A DNA stretch of 16,787 nucleotides from Flavobacteriia bacterium (GTDB lineage Bacteria > Bacteroidota > Bacteroidia > Flavobacteriales > Schleiferiaceae). Location: NCBI GenBank assembly GCA_949516455.1, contig CATILC010000251.1:1-16787 (forward strand), in the 5' to 3' direction. The notes beneath the pieces were generated by a model. It searched no databases. It saw only the letters and a list, made by a program, of their open reading frames with translations, and was not told the origin of the DNA. Numbering within the stretch: position 1 is the stretch's first letter; each line of letters begins with the position of its first letter. Made by a program: the position numbers and the translations under genes. Shown one piece after another: positions 1-8,385 of the stretch.

Positions 1-1
1 T

Positions 2-568
2 CCCGAGAAGGCCTCGACGCAACTGCTGCGATCTTATGGGCTGGAGAGCGGAAAGTACGATCTGCTCATGGCGCGAATGGAGCCAGAGAACAACATCCAC
101 ATGATCCTCGAAGGTCTGGCCGCTTCGGATTCGGAGCTCCCTGTGCTCGTTGTCGGACACAAGCCCAATGCCTATGGTCTTCAGCTTCAACGAAAGTTCG
201 AGGGCACTCAGGTGCGTTTTCATCCGGGCGTTTTCGAACGCACCCATACTGATGCATTGCGTCAGGGCTGTCGATCCTACTTCCATGGCCACTCCGTAGG
301 GGGAACCAATCCATCTCTTCTGGAGGCGATGGCCTGCGGTTGTCTGATCCATGCGCACGACAACCCTTTCAATCGCAATGTGCTTGGTGACAACGCCCTG
401 TATTTCAGTTCATCTTCCGACATTAAGAAACAAATTGCCCATCCACTGGCCGCAACAGAGATGGCTCTCTGGAAGAAGAACAACTTTGAACGCCTGCGCA
501 GGGAATTTCAATGGGAAAGCATTGCGGAGCAGTATCTTCTGCTTTTCGAACAACTTTCAATTGGTTAG
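2..568 (+). CDS. Glycosyltransferase, C-terminal part (5' end outside window)
   Basis: The frame is open from base 2 to the TAG at 566-568, giving 188 visible residues; the start codon lies to the left, and the ATG at 68 falls inside a conserved stretch, so it is not the start. The visible part resembles the sugar-nucleotide-binding half of a GT-B glycosyltransferase (GT4-like, of the type often carrying an N-terminal DUF1972 domain in rhamnosyltransferase-like proteins). Supporting motifs are LLMARMEPENNIHMILEG near the left edge and GGTNPSLLEAMACG at about bases 299-340, where the family's conserved Glu (EAM) contacts the donor sugar nucleotide. The expected role is transfer of a sugar during surface polysaccharide or O-antigen synthesis at the inner membrane face. 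Donor and acceptor cannot be read from this half. It is followed by an 88-base gap and then the foldase gene on the same strand. The fold is fairly sure, the substrate is unknown. Confidence 0.85.
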   Translation, partial: PEKASTQLLRSYGLESGKYDLLMARMEPENNIHMILEGLAASDSELPVLVVGHKPNAYGLQLQRKFEGTQVRFHPGVFERTHTDALRQGCRSYFHGHSVGGTNPSLLEAMACGCLIHAHDNPFNRNVLGDNALYFSSSSDIKKQIAHPLAATEMALWKKNNFERLRREFQWESIAEQYLLLFEQLSIG

Positions 569-656
569 CGTCACATACGCCAACGAAATCTCGGGCGGAG
601 CAGGCTCAGAGGCCGTTGGGCTGTTGTATATTCGCCCTCCGTTCAAAATTTGAGAA

Positions 657-2855
657 ATGGCAACACTCGAACGAATTCGAAAAAGCTCTGGACTGCTGGT
701 CGTTGTGATCGGAATGGCCATGATGGCCTTCATACTGACCGACCTTCTTTCCTCGGGCAATTCTTTCCTGCGCGGAAGCGCAAATGCAGTTGGATCTGTA
801 AATGGCGACAAGATCGACATACAGGAATTCAACCGGCTTATGGATCAGGCGCGCGCCACCTATGTAGCCAATACGCAGGACGCCACCTTTCAGAATGCCA
901 CCGACAAGCAGTTCGCCGATCAGGTTTGGAACAGGCTGATGAGGGAAAAGCTCTATGCGGGCATCACCGAGGGCAACGGCATCACCATCTCTGAAAAGGA
1001 GTTGTACGAGCGCATCATCAACAATCCCAATATCCGGGACAACCAGAGTTTCAAGGACCCAAACACAGGACAATTCAGTGAAGCCGTTTTCCGGCAGGCA
1101 CTGTCTCAGATCCAAGGACAACGTGGAACGGACCCTCAGGTAGATGAGATGTGGACATCCTGGGTCGAATTTGAGCAAGCCATGGAGGAGCAGGGTGGAT
1201 ACGACAAACTCCACAAATTGGCTCAGTCCGCGGTCTACTATCCAGAGGCATTGGCCAAGAATCTGCTCAATGAACAGGGACAGAATTTCCGCGGCCGCTT
1301 TGTTGCATTGCGCTACACCGACATTCCGGATTCCACCTTGGAAGTGACGGACTCGGACATCAGCGCTTACTTGAGCGAGAACGCCGCGAAATACGAGCGC
1401 GAGGCGCAGCGGGATATTCTCTATGTGAATTTTCCGATCGAGGCTTCAGTACGCGACAAGCAGGAAATGCTGGACGAATTGAGTGCGCTGCGTGCAGATC
1501 GCGTCCTGCCCAACGAGGCGACCGGCACCTCAGATACCATCAAGGGTTTCGAACAAACGGATGACGACAGCTTGTTTGTCACCATACACAGCGACATCCC
1601 CTACGACAAGACTTACTACAAGAAAGAAGACCTATTGCCGGCACTCGATTCAGCCATTTGGGAGGCCCCCATTGGCTTTGTGCATGGTCCTTATGTCGAG
1701 GGAACGGTCTATCAACTGGCCAAGGTCAGAAGCCGCATCACTCTACCTGACTCAGCCAAGGCACGGCACATTTTGATCGCCTATCAGGGGGCTGAACGAG
1801 CGGCACAGACCGTTGTTCGTACGCCCATGGAGGCCAAAACAATTGCCGACAGTGTCTTTGCATACATCCGTGAGGACATCAGCCGATTTAAGGAAGTGAA
1901 CGACTCTTTGTCGGATGATGTGGTGGCGCAAACCAAATCCGGTGATCTGGGTTGGTTCCAGCAAAACTCGATGGCCCGTCCATTTGGAGATTTTTGCTTT
2001 TATCGGGAAAAAGGAGCCCTGGGTATGGTCTACACCAATTTTGGTATCCACATCGTAGAGATCACCGATCAGTCCGATGGAGAGGAAGCCATTCAAGTGG
2101 CGCGTGTGGCGCGGAATCTTCAGCCTTCGGAGCGGACATTGAACGATCTGTACAACGAAGCATCCTCTTTTGCTTCCTCAGTGGATCAGGAGGGCTTTGG
2201 AGCGAGGGCTGAGGAGCAGGGGTATTCGCCTCGCCCCGTAACTGCCTTGGAGGAATTCGATGAAAATATTTCAGGTTTGGGAAACAACCGTGCGATCGTC
2301 CGCTGGACTTTTGAAGATGACCGCTCTGTTGGTGACATCCAGTTGTTCTCGAATGGAACCAAATCATATGTCGTCGTTCTATTGGATCGAATGAAAGAAG
2401 AGGGACTCCCTGAGATCAGCGAAGTGGAATTGAACATTCGCCCGAAAGTTCTGGTGGAGAAGAAGAAAGAGATCCTTCTGAAGAAGATGGCGGCTGCGGC
2501 CAAGTCCTCTGCAACCGTTGAGGAGCTGGCGACAGCACTCGGTCTGGAGGCCGACAAGATATTTGACCAAAAGTTGAACTTTGCTCAGGTGAATGTGACC
2601 GGAATTGGAGGTGAGCCTGGTTTTGTAGCGATGATGAGCAGCTATCCCATCAACGAACTCTTTCCACCATTTGCAGGCGATCGTGCGGTCTTTTGCGGTG
2701 TGGTAGTCGAGCGGGATCCCACAGTAGAGCAGGGCGATCACCAGAGTCTGGTGGATCAAAATCTTCAGCCCATGCGCACGCGGATGCCCAACGCCCTCTT
2801 CCAAGCCATGGAAAAGACGGCACGCATCAAGGATATGCGCGCAAAGTATTATTGA
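657..2855 (+). CDS. ppiD: SurA/PpiD-type peptidyl-prolyl cis-trans isomerase, membrane anchored
   Basis: This 732-residue protein has a short cytoplasmic N-terminus, one membrane segment at about residues 12-31 (LLVVVIGMAMMAFILTDLL) and a large periplasmic part. Residues about 35-170 resemble the SurA/PpiD N-terminal chaperone domain. A parvulin (rotamase) domain lies at about 366-470, marked by AKARHILIAY (His371), SGDLGWF (429-434) and FGIHIVEI (462-469). The rest is helical and probably chaperone-like, as in Bacteroidota PpiD proteins of about 700 residues. The likely job is folding newly exported outer-membrane and surface proteins at the Sec exit. The ATG at 657 is chosen because the N-terminus then matches the family's MA-LERIR-SGLL pattern; no clear Shine-Dalgarno is visible. 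Transcription ends at the hairpin at 2880-2906, and the gene converges on rodA. The family call is solid; PpiD versus SurA naming is conventional. Confidence 0.92.
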   Translation: MATLERIRKSSGLLVVVIGMAMMAFILTDLLSSGNSFLRGSANAVGSVNGDKIDIQEFNRLMDQARATYVANTQDATFQNATDKQFADQVWNRLMREKLYAGITEGNGITISEKELYERIINNPNIRDNQSFKDPNTGQFSEAVFRQALSQIQGQRGTDPQVDEMWTSWVEFEQAMEEQGGYDKLHKLAQSAVYYPEALAKNLLNEQGQNFRGRFVALRYTDIPDSTLEVTDSDISAYLSENAAKYEREAQRDILYVNFPIEASVRDKQEMLDELSALRADRVLPNEATGTSDTIKGFEQTDDDSLFVTIHSDIPYDKTYYKKEDLLPALDSAIWEAPIGFVHGPYVEGTVYQLAKVRSRITLPDSAKARHILIAYQGAERAAQTVVRTPMEAKTIADSVFAYIREDISRFKEVNDSLSDDVVAQTKSGDLGWFQQNSMARPFGDFCFYREKGALGMVYTNFGIHIVEITDQSDGEEAIQVARVARNLQPSERTLNDLYNEASSFASSVDQEGFGARAEEQGYSPRPVTALEEFDENISGLGNNRAIVRWTFEDDRSVGDIQLFSNGTKSYVVVLLDRMKEEGLPEISEVELNIRPKVLVEKKKEILLKKMAAAAKSSATVEELATALGLEADKIFDQKLNFAQVNVTGIGGEPGFVAMMSSYPINELFPPFAGDRAVFCGVVVERDPTVEQGDHQSLVDQNLQPMRTRMPNALFQAMEKTARIKDMRAKYY

Positions 2856-2879
2856 TAGGCTTCGATCGACAAGACCTCC

Positions 2880-2906
2880 AAGCCGGCCTTTGTGCCGGCT
2901 TTTTTA
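2880..2906 (+). terminator. Intrinsic terminator of the foldase gene
   Basis: An 8-base-pair GC-rich stem (2880-2887 AAGCCGGC with 2894-2901 GCCGGCTT) with a 6-base loop is followed by a T run, 25 bases after the foldase stop codon. The T run overlaps the stop codon of rodA on the other strand. Read on the minus strand the hairpin is followed by GGAGG rather than T residues, so it should work in the plus direction only. Confidence 0.85.
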
Positions 2907-4166
2907 TAGGATCAATACGCGGTAGGCATCGAGTCGCAAGAATATGAACAGAAGCAGGGTGAATCCCCAGAGTGAGGAGCCTCCGTAGCTAAAAAACGGG
3001 AGCGGAATACCGATAACGGGTGCCAGCCCGACCGTCATGGCGATATTCACGGCGAAGTGCAGGAAAAGGATGGCCGCAACACCGTAGCCATAGGCCCTGC
3101 TGAATCTGGATTTTTGTCGTTCCGCAAGAAAGATCAGCCGGAAGAGCAGGGCAGTGAACAGAAGCACGACCAGGCTGCTGCCGAGAAAGCCCCATTCCTC
3201 TCCGACGGTGCAGAATATGAAATCCGTCGTCTGTTCCGGCACGAAATCGTAACGCGTTTGGGTGCCTTGAAGGAATCCCTTGCCTGAAAGCCCACCTGAG
3301 CCGATGGCGATCAAACTCTGCTGTGTATTGTAGCCAATGCCTTTTGGGTCTTCTGCCTTTCCCAAAAGAATATCAATGCGGTTGCGATGGCGGTCTTCGA
3401 GCACCTCGTTGAAGGCGTAGTCCACCGAAAGGACAACGCCGAGTCCCATGATCGCCATAAGGAGCGGCCTCAGCCAAAAGCGCGGTCTCCTTCTTGAAGA
3501 ATAAGCCATTCCAAGAGCGAGGACGACCATTCCCAAAATCACCCATACTTTATTCAGCAGAAGGGTCAGTACAAAGAGGATTCCGATCCCGATCGGTCCG
3601 AGAAGGACAGTGATGGACATGCCTTCCCGGTAGAGCACGAAGAGGAAGGCCAAGAAGACCAAAGCAGATCCAAGATCGGGCTGGGGCAGGATGAGAAGGA
3701 TGGGCAGTGCGATCAGTGCAAAGGCCAGCCAGCGGCTGCGCGCACCCATGCCATCTTTGGATGATTCCTTGGAGAAAAGTTTGGCCAGGGCCAGGGCAGT
3801 GGAGCATTTCACGAATTCAGAAGGCTGCAAACTAAAGCCTCCGAAGGTGTACCAGGAACGGGCGCCACTGATCGTGCTTCCAAAGATGAGTACGCCAGCC
3901 AGGGCCAAAAGCGAAAGTGCATAAACGGGATAGGCGATGCGTTCATATACCCGTCCATCGAGCAGAAGAATAAATAGAAGGATGAACATTGACGATCCGA
4001 TCCACAGCAATTGTTTGCCGTATTCGGAGTCCATGGACCAAAACTTTTCATTTTCAGGCTGGTAGGCGGCAGAGTGAATATTCATCCATCCCAGAAATAC
4101 GAGCAGCAAGAAAAGACCGATCGAAATGCCGTCGAGTTTCCAGAAAAGTCCTTGGCCCTCTCTCAC
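2904..4166 (-). CDS. rodA: Rod-shape SEDS peptidoglycan polymerase RodA
   Basis: RodA is the SEDS-family glycosyltransferase that polymerises lipid II into glycan strands during side-wall growth, working with the transpeptidase PBP2. The 420-residue product is almost entirely hydrophobic segments, fitting the ten-helix SEDS fold. It carries the family motif PEQTTDFIFCTVGEEWGF (residues 310-327, Asp315 in the invariant region) preceded by a GLSGKGFLQGTQ stretch, and it ends with the PLPFFSYGGSS motif. The frame stays open upstream to 4433, but those extra 89 codons lie inside mrdA and look nothing like RodA. The GTG at 4166-4164 is chosen because it overlaps the mrdA stop (GTGA) and puts a normal-length N-terminus (VREGQGLFWKLDG, then the first helix) in place. 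It is the last gene of the mre block. I see no terminator for it in its own direction. Confidence 0.95.
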   Translation of the reverse strand: MREGQGLFWKLDGISIGLFLLLVFLGWMNIHSAAYQPENEKFWSMDSEYGKQLLWIGSSMFILLFILLLDGRVYERIAYPVYALSLLALAGVLIFGSTISGARSWYTFGGFSLQPSEFVKCSTALALAKLFSKESSKDGMGARSRWLAFALIALPILLILPQPDLGSALVFLAFLFVLYREGMSITVLLGPIGIGILFVLTLLLNKVWVILGMVVLALGMAYSSRRRPRFWLRPLLMAIMGLGVVLSVDYAFNEVLEDRHRNRIDILLGKAEDPKGIGYNTQQSLIAIGSGGLSGKGFLQGTQTRYDFVPEQTTDFIFCTVGEEWGFLGSSLVVLLFTALLFRLIFLAERQKSRFSRAYGYGVAAILFLHFAVNIAMTVGLAPVIGIPLPFFSYGGSSLWGFTLLLFIFLRLDAYRVLIL

Positions 4167-5989
4167 TGCTGATTTTCTTCTGTGGCAAGCAGGCCGTATT
4201 CGGCGCGCAGATCCCCTTGGATCATCCGTTCCTTCAAGGCGGTGCGTCCGATCTCCCCTGTGAGGTAATGCTCCATCATCAGGCTGGCGATGGGAGCTGC
4301 CCAGCGCGACCCCCAATAGCCATTCTCCACGATGATGGACAAGGCGATCTTGGGATCTTCCTTGGGAGCAAAAGCGATGAAAATGGAATGGTCCTGGCCA
4401 TGGGGGTTCTGAGCGGTTCCCGTCTTTCCGCACATGGCGATGGAATCGTGTCGGGCGGCCCTGGCCGTTCCCGTTTCAAACACTTCATACATTCCTTCGA
4501 TGACCTCATCGAAATGTTTGGGATCTATGCTTGTTGGCTTTTTTTCGAGGAATTTTTCGTTGGCCTCATTTCCGATCAGCTTGACGATATGCGGCGTGAA
4601 GTAGTGGCCCCGGTTGGCAATTGCCGCACTCATATTCGCCATTTGGATGGGCGTCAGAACCAACTCGCCCTGTCCGATTCCCAATGAGATCGTCGTTGTG
4701 GCCCCCCAGCCTGTGTAGCCCAAAGCCTGGTCATAATAGTCTGCATTCGGAACAAATCCACGTCTTCCAGTGGGCAGGTCGTTGTTGAGGAAATCGCCCA
4801 GACCAAAACTGCGCACATGGGTGGACCATACATCCAATCCCTCCTGAGCAGAAGGGTACTTATCGACTATTTTTTTGAAGACCTGGCAGTAGTAGTTGTT
4901 GCAGCTCTTGGAGATGGACAGTCTCAGGGCGACCGGACGATCCGTTCCGCAGTGACAGGCCACGTGCAGTCCTTTGGCATGAAATCCATTCCGGCAGCTG
5001 AAGCTGCTGCTGGGACGGATCACCTGCTCCTGCAAGCCGATGAGTGCATTGATCAACTTGAATGGAGATCCAGGAGGATATTCGGCGAGAACGGCCCTGT
5101 CAAACAGGGGTTTGTTGAGGCTGTCCTGCAAAAGACGGGTGTATTCGGCCGAGCGTTTTCGCCCAACCATTCGTGCGGGATCGAATGTGGGGCTGCTGAT
5201 CAAGGCCAGGATCTCGCCACTATTGGGTTCGATGGCAACGATGGATCCACGCTTGTTGGTCATCAACTCTTCTCCGAGCAGTTGAAGATCGATGTCCAGC
5301 GTCGACCGAATGTCCATACCAGGAGCTGCAAGGGTGTCGTATGCACCTTCAGCGAATGTATTCTGTTCCCGATTGTGTACATCAACCATGATGTACCGCG
5401 CACCGGATCTTCCCCTGAGCTGCTCTTCGTAGGCTTTTTCTATGCCACTCACCCCGTGGAGGTCCCCCATACGGTAACGGACGTTCTTCCGAGCAAATCC
5501 CTCTGTGACCTCGCCGATATACCCCAGGGCATGGGCCGCCCCGGCGTGGGCGTAGGATCTCTGGGCGCGCTTTTGCATGTAAAAGCCAGGGAAACGGTGA
5601 AGATGCTCCTGCAACGACCCGAAGGACCGGGCAGATATCTGACGGATCACAGCCGATGGCCGATAGGAGGAATACCGTCTGGCTTTTTTCAGTTGGAAAC
5701 GAAGATCAGAAGGGGCAACCGATGAAAGTCGGGCGAGAAAAACAGTGTCAAATGCGGCTGTTTTGGCGGGCGTGACCATCAGATCGTAGGCGGGGATATT
5801 CGAAACCAGGAGTTTCCCATTTCGATCGTAGATGTGTCCCCGAGGGGCGTATATGCGCTCTTTTCGGATCACATTTTCGTTTGCGTAGAGGGTGTACTTG
5901 TCATCGAGGATTTGCAGGTCGAAGAGCCTTCCGATGAAGAGCGCACAGGTCAGACCGAAGAATAAGAAAACGATCAGCGCCTTGTTCAC
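4163..5989 (-). CDS. mrdA: Penicillin-binding protein 2 (class B transpeptidase)
   Basis: PBP2 cross-links peptidoglycan stem peptides during elongation and pairs with RodA, whose gene follows it. The 608 residues comprise an N-terminal membrane anchor (about 4-24), a pedestal/dimerisation domain containing IYAPRGHIYDRNGKLL, and a transpeptidase domain. The three active-site motifs are all present: SPFK with nucleophile Ser308 and Lys311, Ser362-Cys-Asn364, and Lys522-Thr-Gly524. Pro at the second position of SxxK is probably normal for this phylum. A cluster of Cys and His residues (332-347) lies between the first two motifs. The start is the GTG at 5989-5987, which overlaps the mreD stop as GTGA and yields VNKALIVFLFFG. 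No in-frame ATG lies close by. Length agrees with the family. The function is secure. Confidence 0.96.
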   Translation of the reverse strand: MNKALIVFLFFGLTCALFIGRLFDLQILDDKYTLYANENVIRKERIYAPRGHIYDRNGKLLVSNIPAYDLMVTPAKTAAFDTVFLARLSSVAPSDLRFQLKKARRYSSYRPSAVIRQISARSFGSLQEHLHRFPGFYMQKRAQRSYAHAGAAHALGYIGEVTEGFARKNVRYRMGDLHGVSGIEKAYEEQLRGRSGARYIMVDVHNREQNTFAEGAYDTLAAPGMDIRSTLDIDLQLLGEELMTNKRGSIVAIEPNSGEILALISSPTFDPARMVGRKRSAEYTRLLQDSLNKPLFDRAVLAEYPPGSPFKLINALIGLQEQVIRPSSSFSCRNGFHAKGLHVACHCGTDRPVALRLSISKSCNNYYCQVFKKIVDKYPSAQEGLDVWSTHVRSFGLGDFLNNDLPTGRRGFVPNADYYDQALGYTGWGATTTISLGIGQGELVLTPIQMANMSAAIANRGHYFTPHIVKLIGNEANEKFLEKKPTSIDPKHFDEVIEGMYEVFETGTARAARHDSIAMCGKTGTAQNPHGQDHSIFIAFAPKEDPKIALSIIVENGYWGSRWAAPIASLMMEHYLTGEIGRTALKERMIQGDLRAEYGLLATEENQQ

Positions 5990-6504
5990 AGGGGTGCAGT
6001 GGTTTTTCGACCCGCCAGGAGCTGGACGATCAGGATGATGAACAGGCTGAACAAAGCAGTGTAGGTGGCGTCGAGGAGATGGAAGAACAATCCGCTGAGG
6101 CTGTGTTCATCGACTACGAAAAGGAAGTAATGGTGGAGCCAAAGGCCGGAATAAGCATAGAAAAGGAATTTCTGCCAGCCCATATCGCGGAGGCTCAATG
6201 CACCAAAGTCGAATCCTTTTTGGGTGGAGACCAGACGGACCAGGCGTGGACGAAGAAAGCCGACCCAGGTGCAGGCAAAGGCGTGTATCCCCGAACTCTG
6301 TTCCATCAGATCGATGCTGAACCCCAGCAAAAAGGAAATGATCATGACAGCGGCATATTTGGTTTCCACCGGCAGCATGAGAACAATGATGGGGTAGACA
6401 TATGGGTTGATGAAGCTGAAGAGTTCCACTTCGTTCAGAACGAGCACCTGAGCGATCCAAATACCGCTCAGTTGAAGGATCTCTATCGGCCCGAGTTGTC
6501 TCAA
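5986..6504 (-). CDS. mreD: Rod shape-determining protein MreD
   Basis: This is a 172-residue, strongly hydrophobic protein with about five membrane segments and few charged loops, the expected size and texture of MreD. Family members are poorly conserved, so position is the best evidence: it lies between mreC and mrdA in the standard mreBCD-mrdA-rodA order. MreD is an inner-membrane partner of MreC in the elongation complex. The start appears to be the TTG at 6504-6502, embedded in the mreC stop (TTGA). Starting later would remove the first hydrophobic segment, and no ATG or GTG occurs in the first stretch. At its own 3' end it overlaps the GTG of mrdA by four bases. Identity is well supported by synteny and the start is moderately sure. 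Confidence 0.88.
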   Translation of the reverse strand: MRQLGPIEILQLSGIWIAQVLVLNEVELFSFINPYVYPIIVLMLPVETKYAAVMIISFLLGFSIDLMEQSSGIHAFACTWVGFLRPRLVRLVSTQKGFDFGALSLRDMGWQKFLFYAYSGLWLHHYFLFVVDEHSLSGLFFHLLDATYTALFSLFIILIVQLLAGRKTTAPL

Positions 6505-7331
6505 AATGCTGGATTTAGAGATTCAAGGCTGTCTCTTTCTGCGCGCATGAGGTCTTGTACCACATAGACCGAATTCAGGTCTGCGAAATCCACACTGAGT
6601 TCTAATTCACCACTCAAAAAGTCTGTTGCAGCTGTTCGCTCAATGAGCGCGACAGTTCCGATCAATTGATCAGGAGGGAAAACGCTTGAATGACTGCTGC
6701 TGTAGATCAGATCTCCCTTGTCGAGTTTGGATTCCACGGGTACGTCTTCGATCCGTGCACGCCGGTGGTCGCCACCAGGCCAGAATACCCGCCCAAAATA
6801 GCTGGAGTTTCGAACCCGTCCACTCGTACTGAATCGACTGTGCAAAAGCGAGAGAACCGTAGAGTAATGTGCAGAGCAGGAGAGCACGACGCCAACGACC
6901 CCCTTCTCACTGAGCACACCCATTCCGGGAAGCACACCATGAACGCGGCCTTTATCGAGCGTCAGCGTATTGTTTTCCAATGCAATGGAGTTGTTGATGA
7001 CCTGCGCCTGCCGATACAGATACTGTCTGTTGCGCAGGGTGTCCACATCTGTACTGTCCCTGCTGTAAAGTTCGAAGTGACTGTCTTTCATCAAACTCCG
7101 CAATACCGCATTTTCCTGCCGGAGTTGTTCATTCCATTCCTTCAGTGAAAAGTATGATTTCAGATCACTCCTCCAGCCAAATAAAGTGTTCTCGACTTCG
7201 CTCGTCCATCCGGTCCATTTGGATCTCTGGTAATGCGCTGAAGAATACAGAATACCCAATGAAAGGGTTTGAAGGAACAGGAAGAGAAGCGTGAATCGGT
7301 GCCGAAAGAAAAGGTCGATAAGGCGTTTCAT
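6501..7331 (-). CDS. mreC: Rod shape-determining protein MreC
   Basis: MreC is a bitopic periplasmic scaffold that links MreB and MreD to PBP2 and RodA and activates them. The 276 residues show an N-terminal membrane helix (about 11-31), a helical, probably coiled-coil stretch (about 55-90, with EWNEQLRQENAVLRSLM), and a beta-rich domain carrying the typical LDKGRVHGVLPGMGVL and GVVGVV segments and a later LDKGDLIYSS. The ATG at 7331-7329 sits ten bases after the mreB stop, behind an AAGGAGGGGA sequence, which is an unusually strong Shine-Dalgarno for this phylum. Its TGA overlaps the TTG start of mreD. Length is typical and the call is firm. Confidence 0.93.
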   Translation of the reverse strand: MKRLIDLFFRHRFTLLFLFLQTLSLGILYSSAHYQRSKWTGWTSEVENTLFGWRSDLKSYFSLKEWNEQLRQENAVLRSLMKDSHFELYSRDSTDVDTLRNRQYLYRQAQVINNSIALENNTLTLDKGRVHGVLPGMGVLSEKGVVGVVLSCSAHYSTVLSLLHSRFSTSGRVRNSSYFGRVFWPGGDHRRARIEDVPVESKLDKGDLIYSSSHSSVFPPDQLIGTVALIERTAATDFLSGELELSVDFADLNSVYVVQDLMRAERDSLESLNPAF

Positions 7332-7341
7332 TCCCCTCCTT

Positions 7342-8367
7342 TTATCGCATCAGGAAGTTGAATTTATCCAGATTCTTCAGAGCGATGCCCGTTCCGCGTA
7401 CCACGGCACGCAATGGATCTTCGGCTACGTACACAGGAAGTTCCGTCTTCAGAGAGATCCGCCTGTCCAGACCGCGGAGCATCGATCCACCGCCTGCCAG
7501 GTAAATGCCGCTGTTGTAAATGTCTGCAGCCAGTTCAGGAGGCGTCATCGACAGTGCTTCCATTATCGCTTCTTCGATCCGCGTGATCGACTTATCCAAA
7601 GCCCGGGCGATCTCATTGAAGGTGACCACCACTTGTTTGGGCTTTCCCGTCAACAAATCTCTTCCCTGTACCGCGAGATCATCCGGCGGCACTTCCAATT
7701 CATCGAGAGCTGAGCCCACTTCGATCTTGATCTGTTCAGCGGTACGCTCACCTATATACAGGTTGTGCTGGTTCCGCATGTAAAAGCTGATGTCGTTGGT
7801 GAACACATCTCCGGCCACCTTGATGCTCTTGTCGCTCACGATTCCCCCGAGCGCGAGCACGGCGATCTCAGTGGTTCCCCCGCCGATATCGATGATCATG
7901 TTGCCCTTGGGCTCCTGCACGTCGACTCCGATCCCGATCGCTGCGGCCATGGGCTCGTGAATGAGATAGACCTCCTTGGCCCCGGCGTGTTCGGCTGAAT
8001 CCCGAACGGCTCTCTTTTCAACTTCCGTAATGCCCGATGGAATGCAGATCACCATTCGAAGTGAGGGGGCCATCCATTTGCTCCTCAGCCCCGGTACACT
8101 TTTTATGAACTCACGGATCATGTGTTCTGAAGCATTGAAATCGGCAATGACACCGTCTTTCAGCGGTCGGACGGTTTTGATGTTTTCGTGCGTCTTACCG
8201 TGCATCTGTCGGGCTTCATGTCCGGATGCAATGATCTTGTTGCTCGCTCGGTCGATCGCTACTATGGACGGTGCGTCCACCACTACTTTGTCGTTGTGAA
8301 TGATCAGGGTGTTCGCCGTTCCGAGGTCGATCGCAATGTCTTGTGTGAAGAGTTTAAAAAGGCCCAT
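7342..8367 (-). CDS. mreB: Actin-like rod shape-determining protein MreB
   Basis: MreB forms membrane-bound filaments under the inner membrane that organise wall elongation. The 341-residue protein starts with a short amphipathic segment (MGLFKLFT) followed by the actin-fold nucleotide motifs: DLGTANT (14-20, phosphate 1), HEPMAAAIG with Glu138 in the ATPase site, DIGGGTTE (160-167, phosphate 2) and AGGGSML (291-297, adenosine). Start and length match the family, so the ATG at 8367 is confident. It follows purH by 18 bases on the same strand and is probably co-transcribed with it. A tiny out-of-frame ORF (ATG at 8380, TAA ending at 8354) overlaps the start and is probably chance. Confidence 0.97.
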   Translation of the reverse strand: MGLFKLFTQDIAIDLGTANTLIIHNDKVVVDAPSIVAIDRASNKIIASGHEARQMHGKTHENIKTVRPLKDGVIADFNASEHMIREFIKSVPGLRSKWMAPSLRMVICIPSGITEVEKRAVRDSAEHAGAKEVYLIHEPMAAAIGIGVDVQEPKGNMIIDIGGGTTEIAVLALGGIVSDKSIKVAGDVFTNDISFYMRNQHNLYIGERTAEQIKIEVGSALDELEVPPDDLAVQGRDLLTGKPKQVVVTFNEIARALDKSITRIEEAIMEALSMTPPELAADIYNSGIYLAGGGSMLRGLDRRISLKTELPVYVAEDPLRAVVRGTGIALKNLDKFNFLMR

Positions 8368-8385
8368 GCGAGGGATTCATGCGTG

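Noticed and set aside
624..652. TTG-18-AAAATTTG resembling a promoter before the foldase gene
   Set aside because: The -7 box would end four bases before the ATG, putting the transcription start inside or after the start codon.
606..1214. Open frame of 202 codons on the minus strand opposite the foldase 5' end
   Set aside because: It lies against the conserved N-terminal domain of the foldase and has no family resemblance.
2880..2906. Bidirectional terminator serving rodA as well
   Set aside because: On the minus strand the hairpin is followed by GGAGG with no T run.
4167..4433. Upstream extension of the rodA frame by 89 codons
   Set aside because: The added residues lie wholly inside mrdA, are rich in Arg, His and Pro, and show no RodA features; the GTG at 4166 gives the family length.
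4817..5725. Open frame of 302 codons on the plus strand opposite mrdA
   Set aside because: It is an antisense shadow of a well-supported PBP2 gene, with no recognisable domain and no start context.
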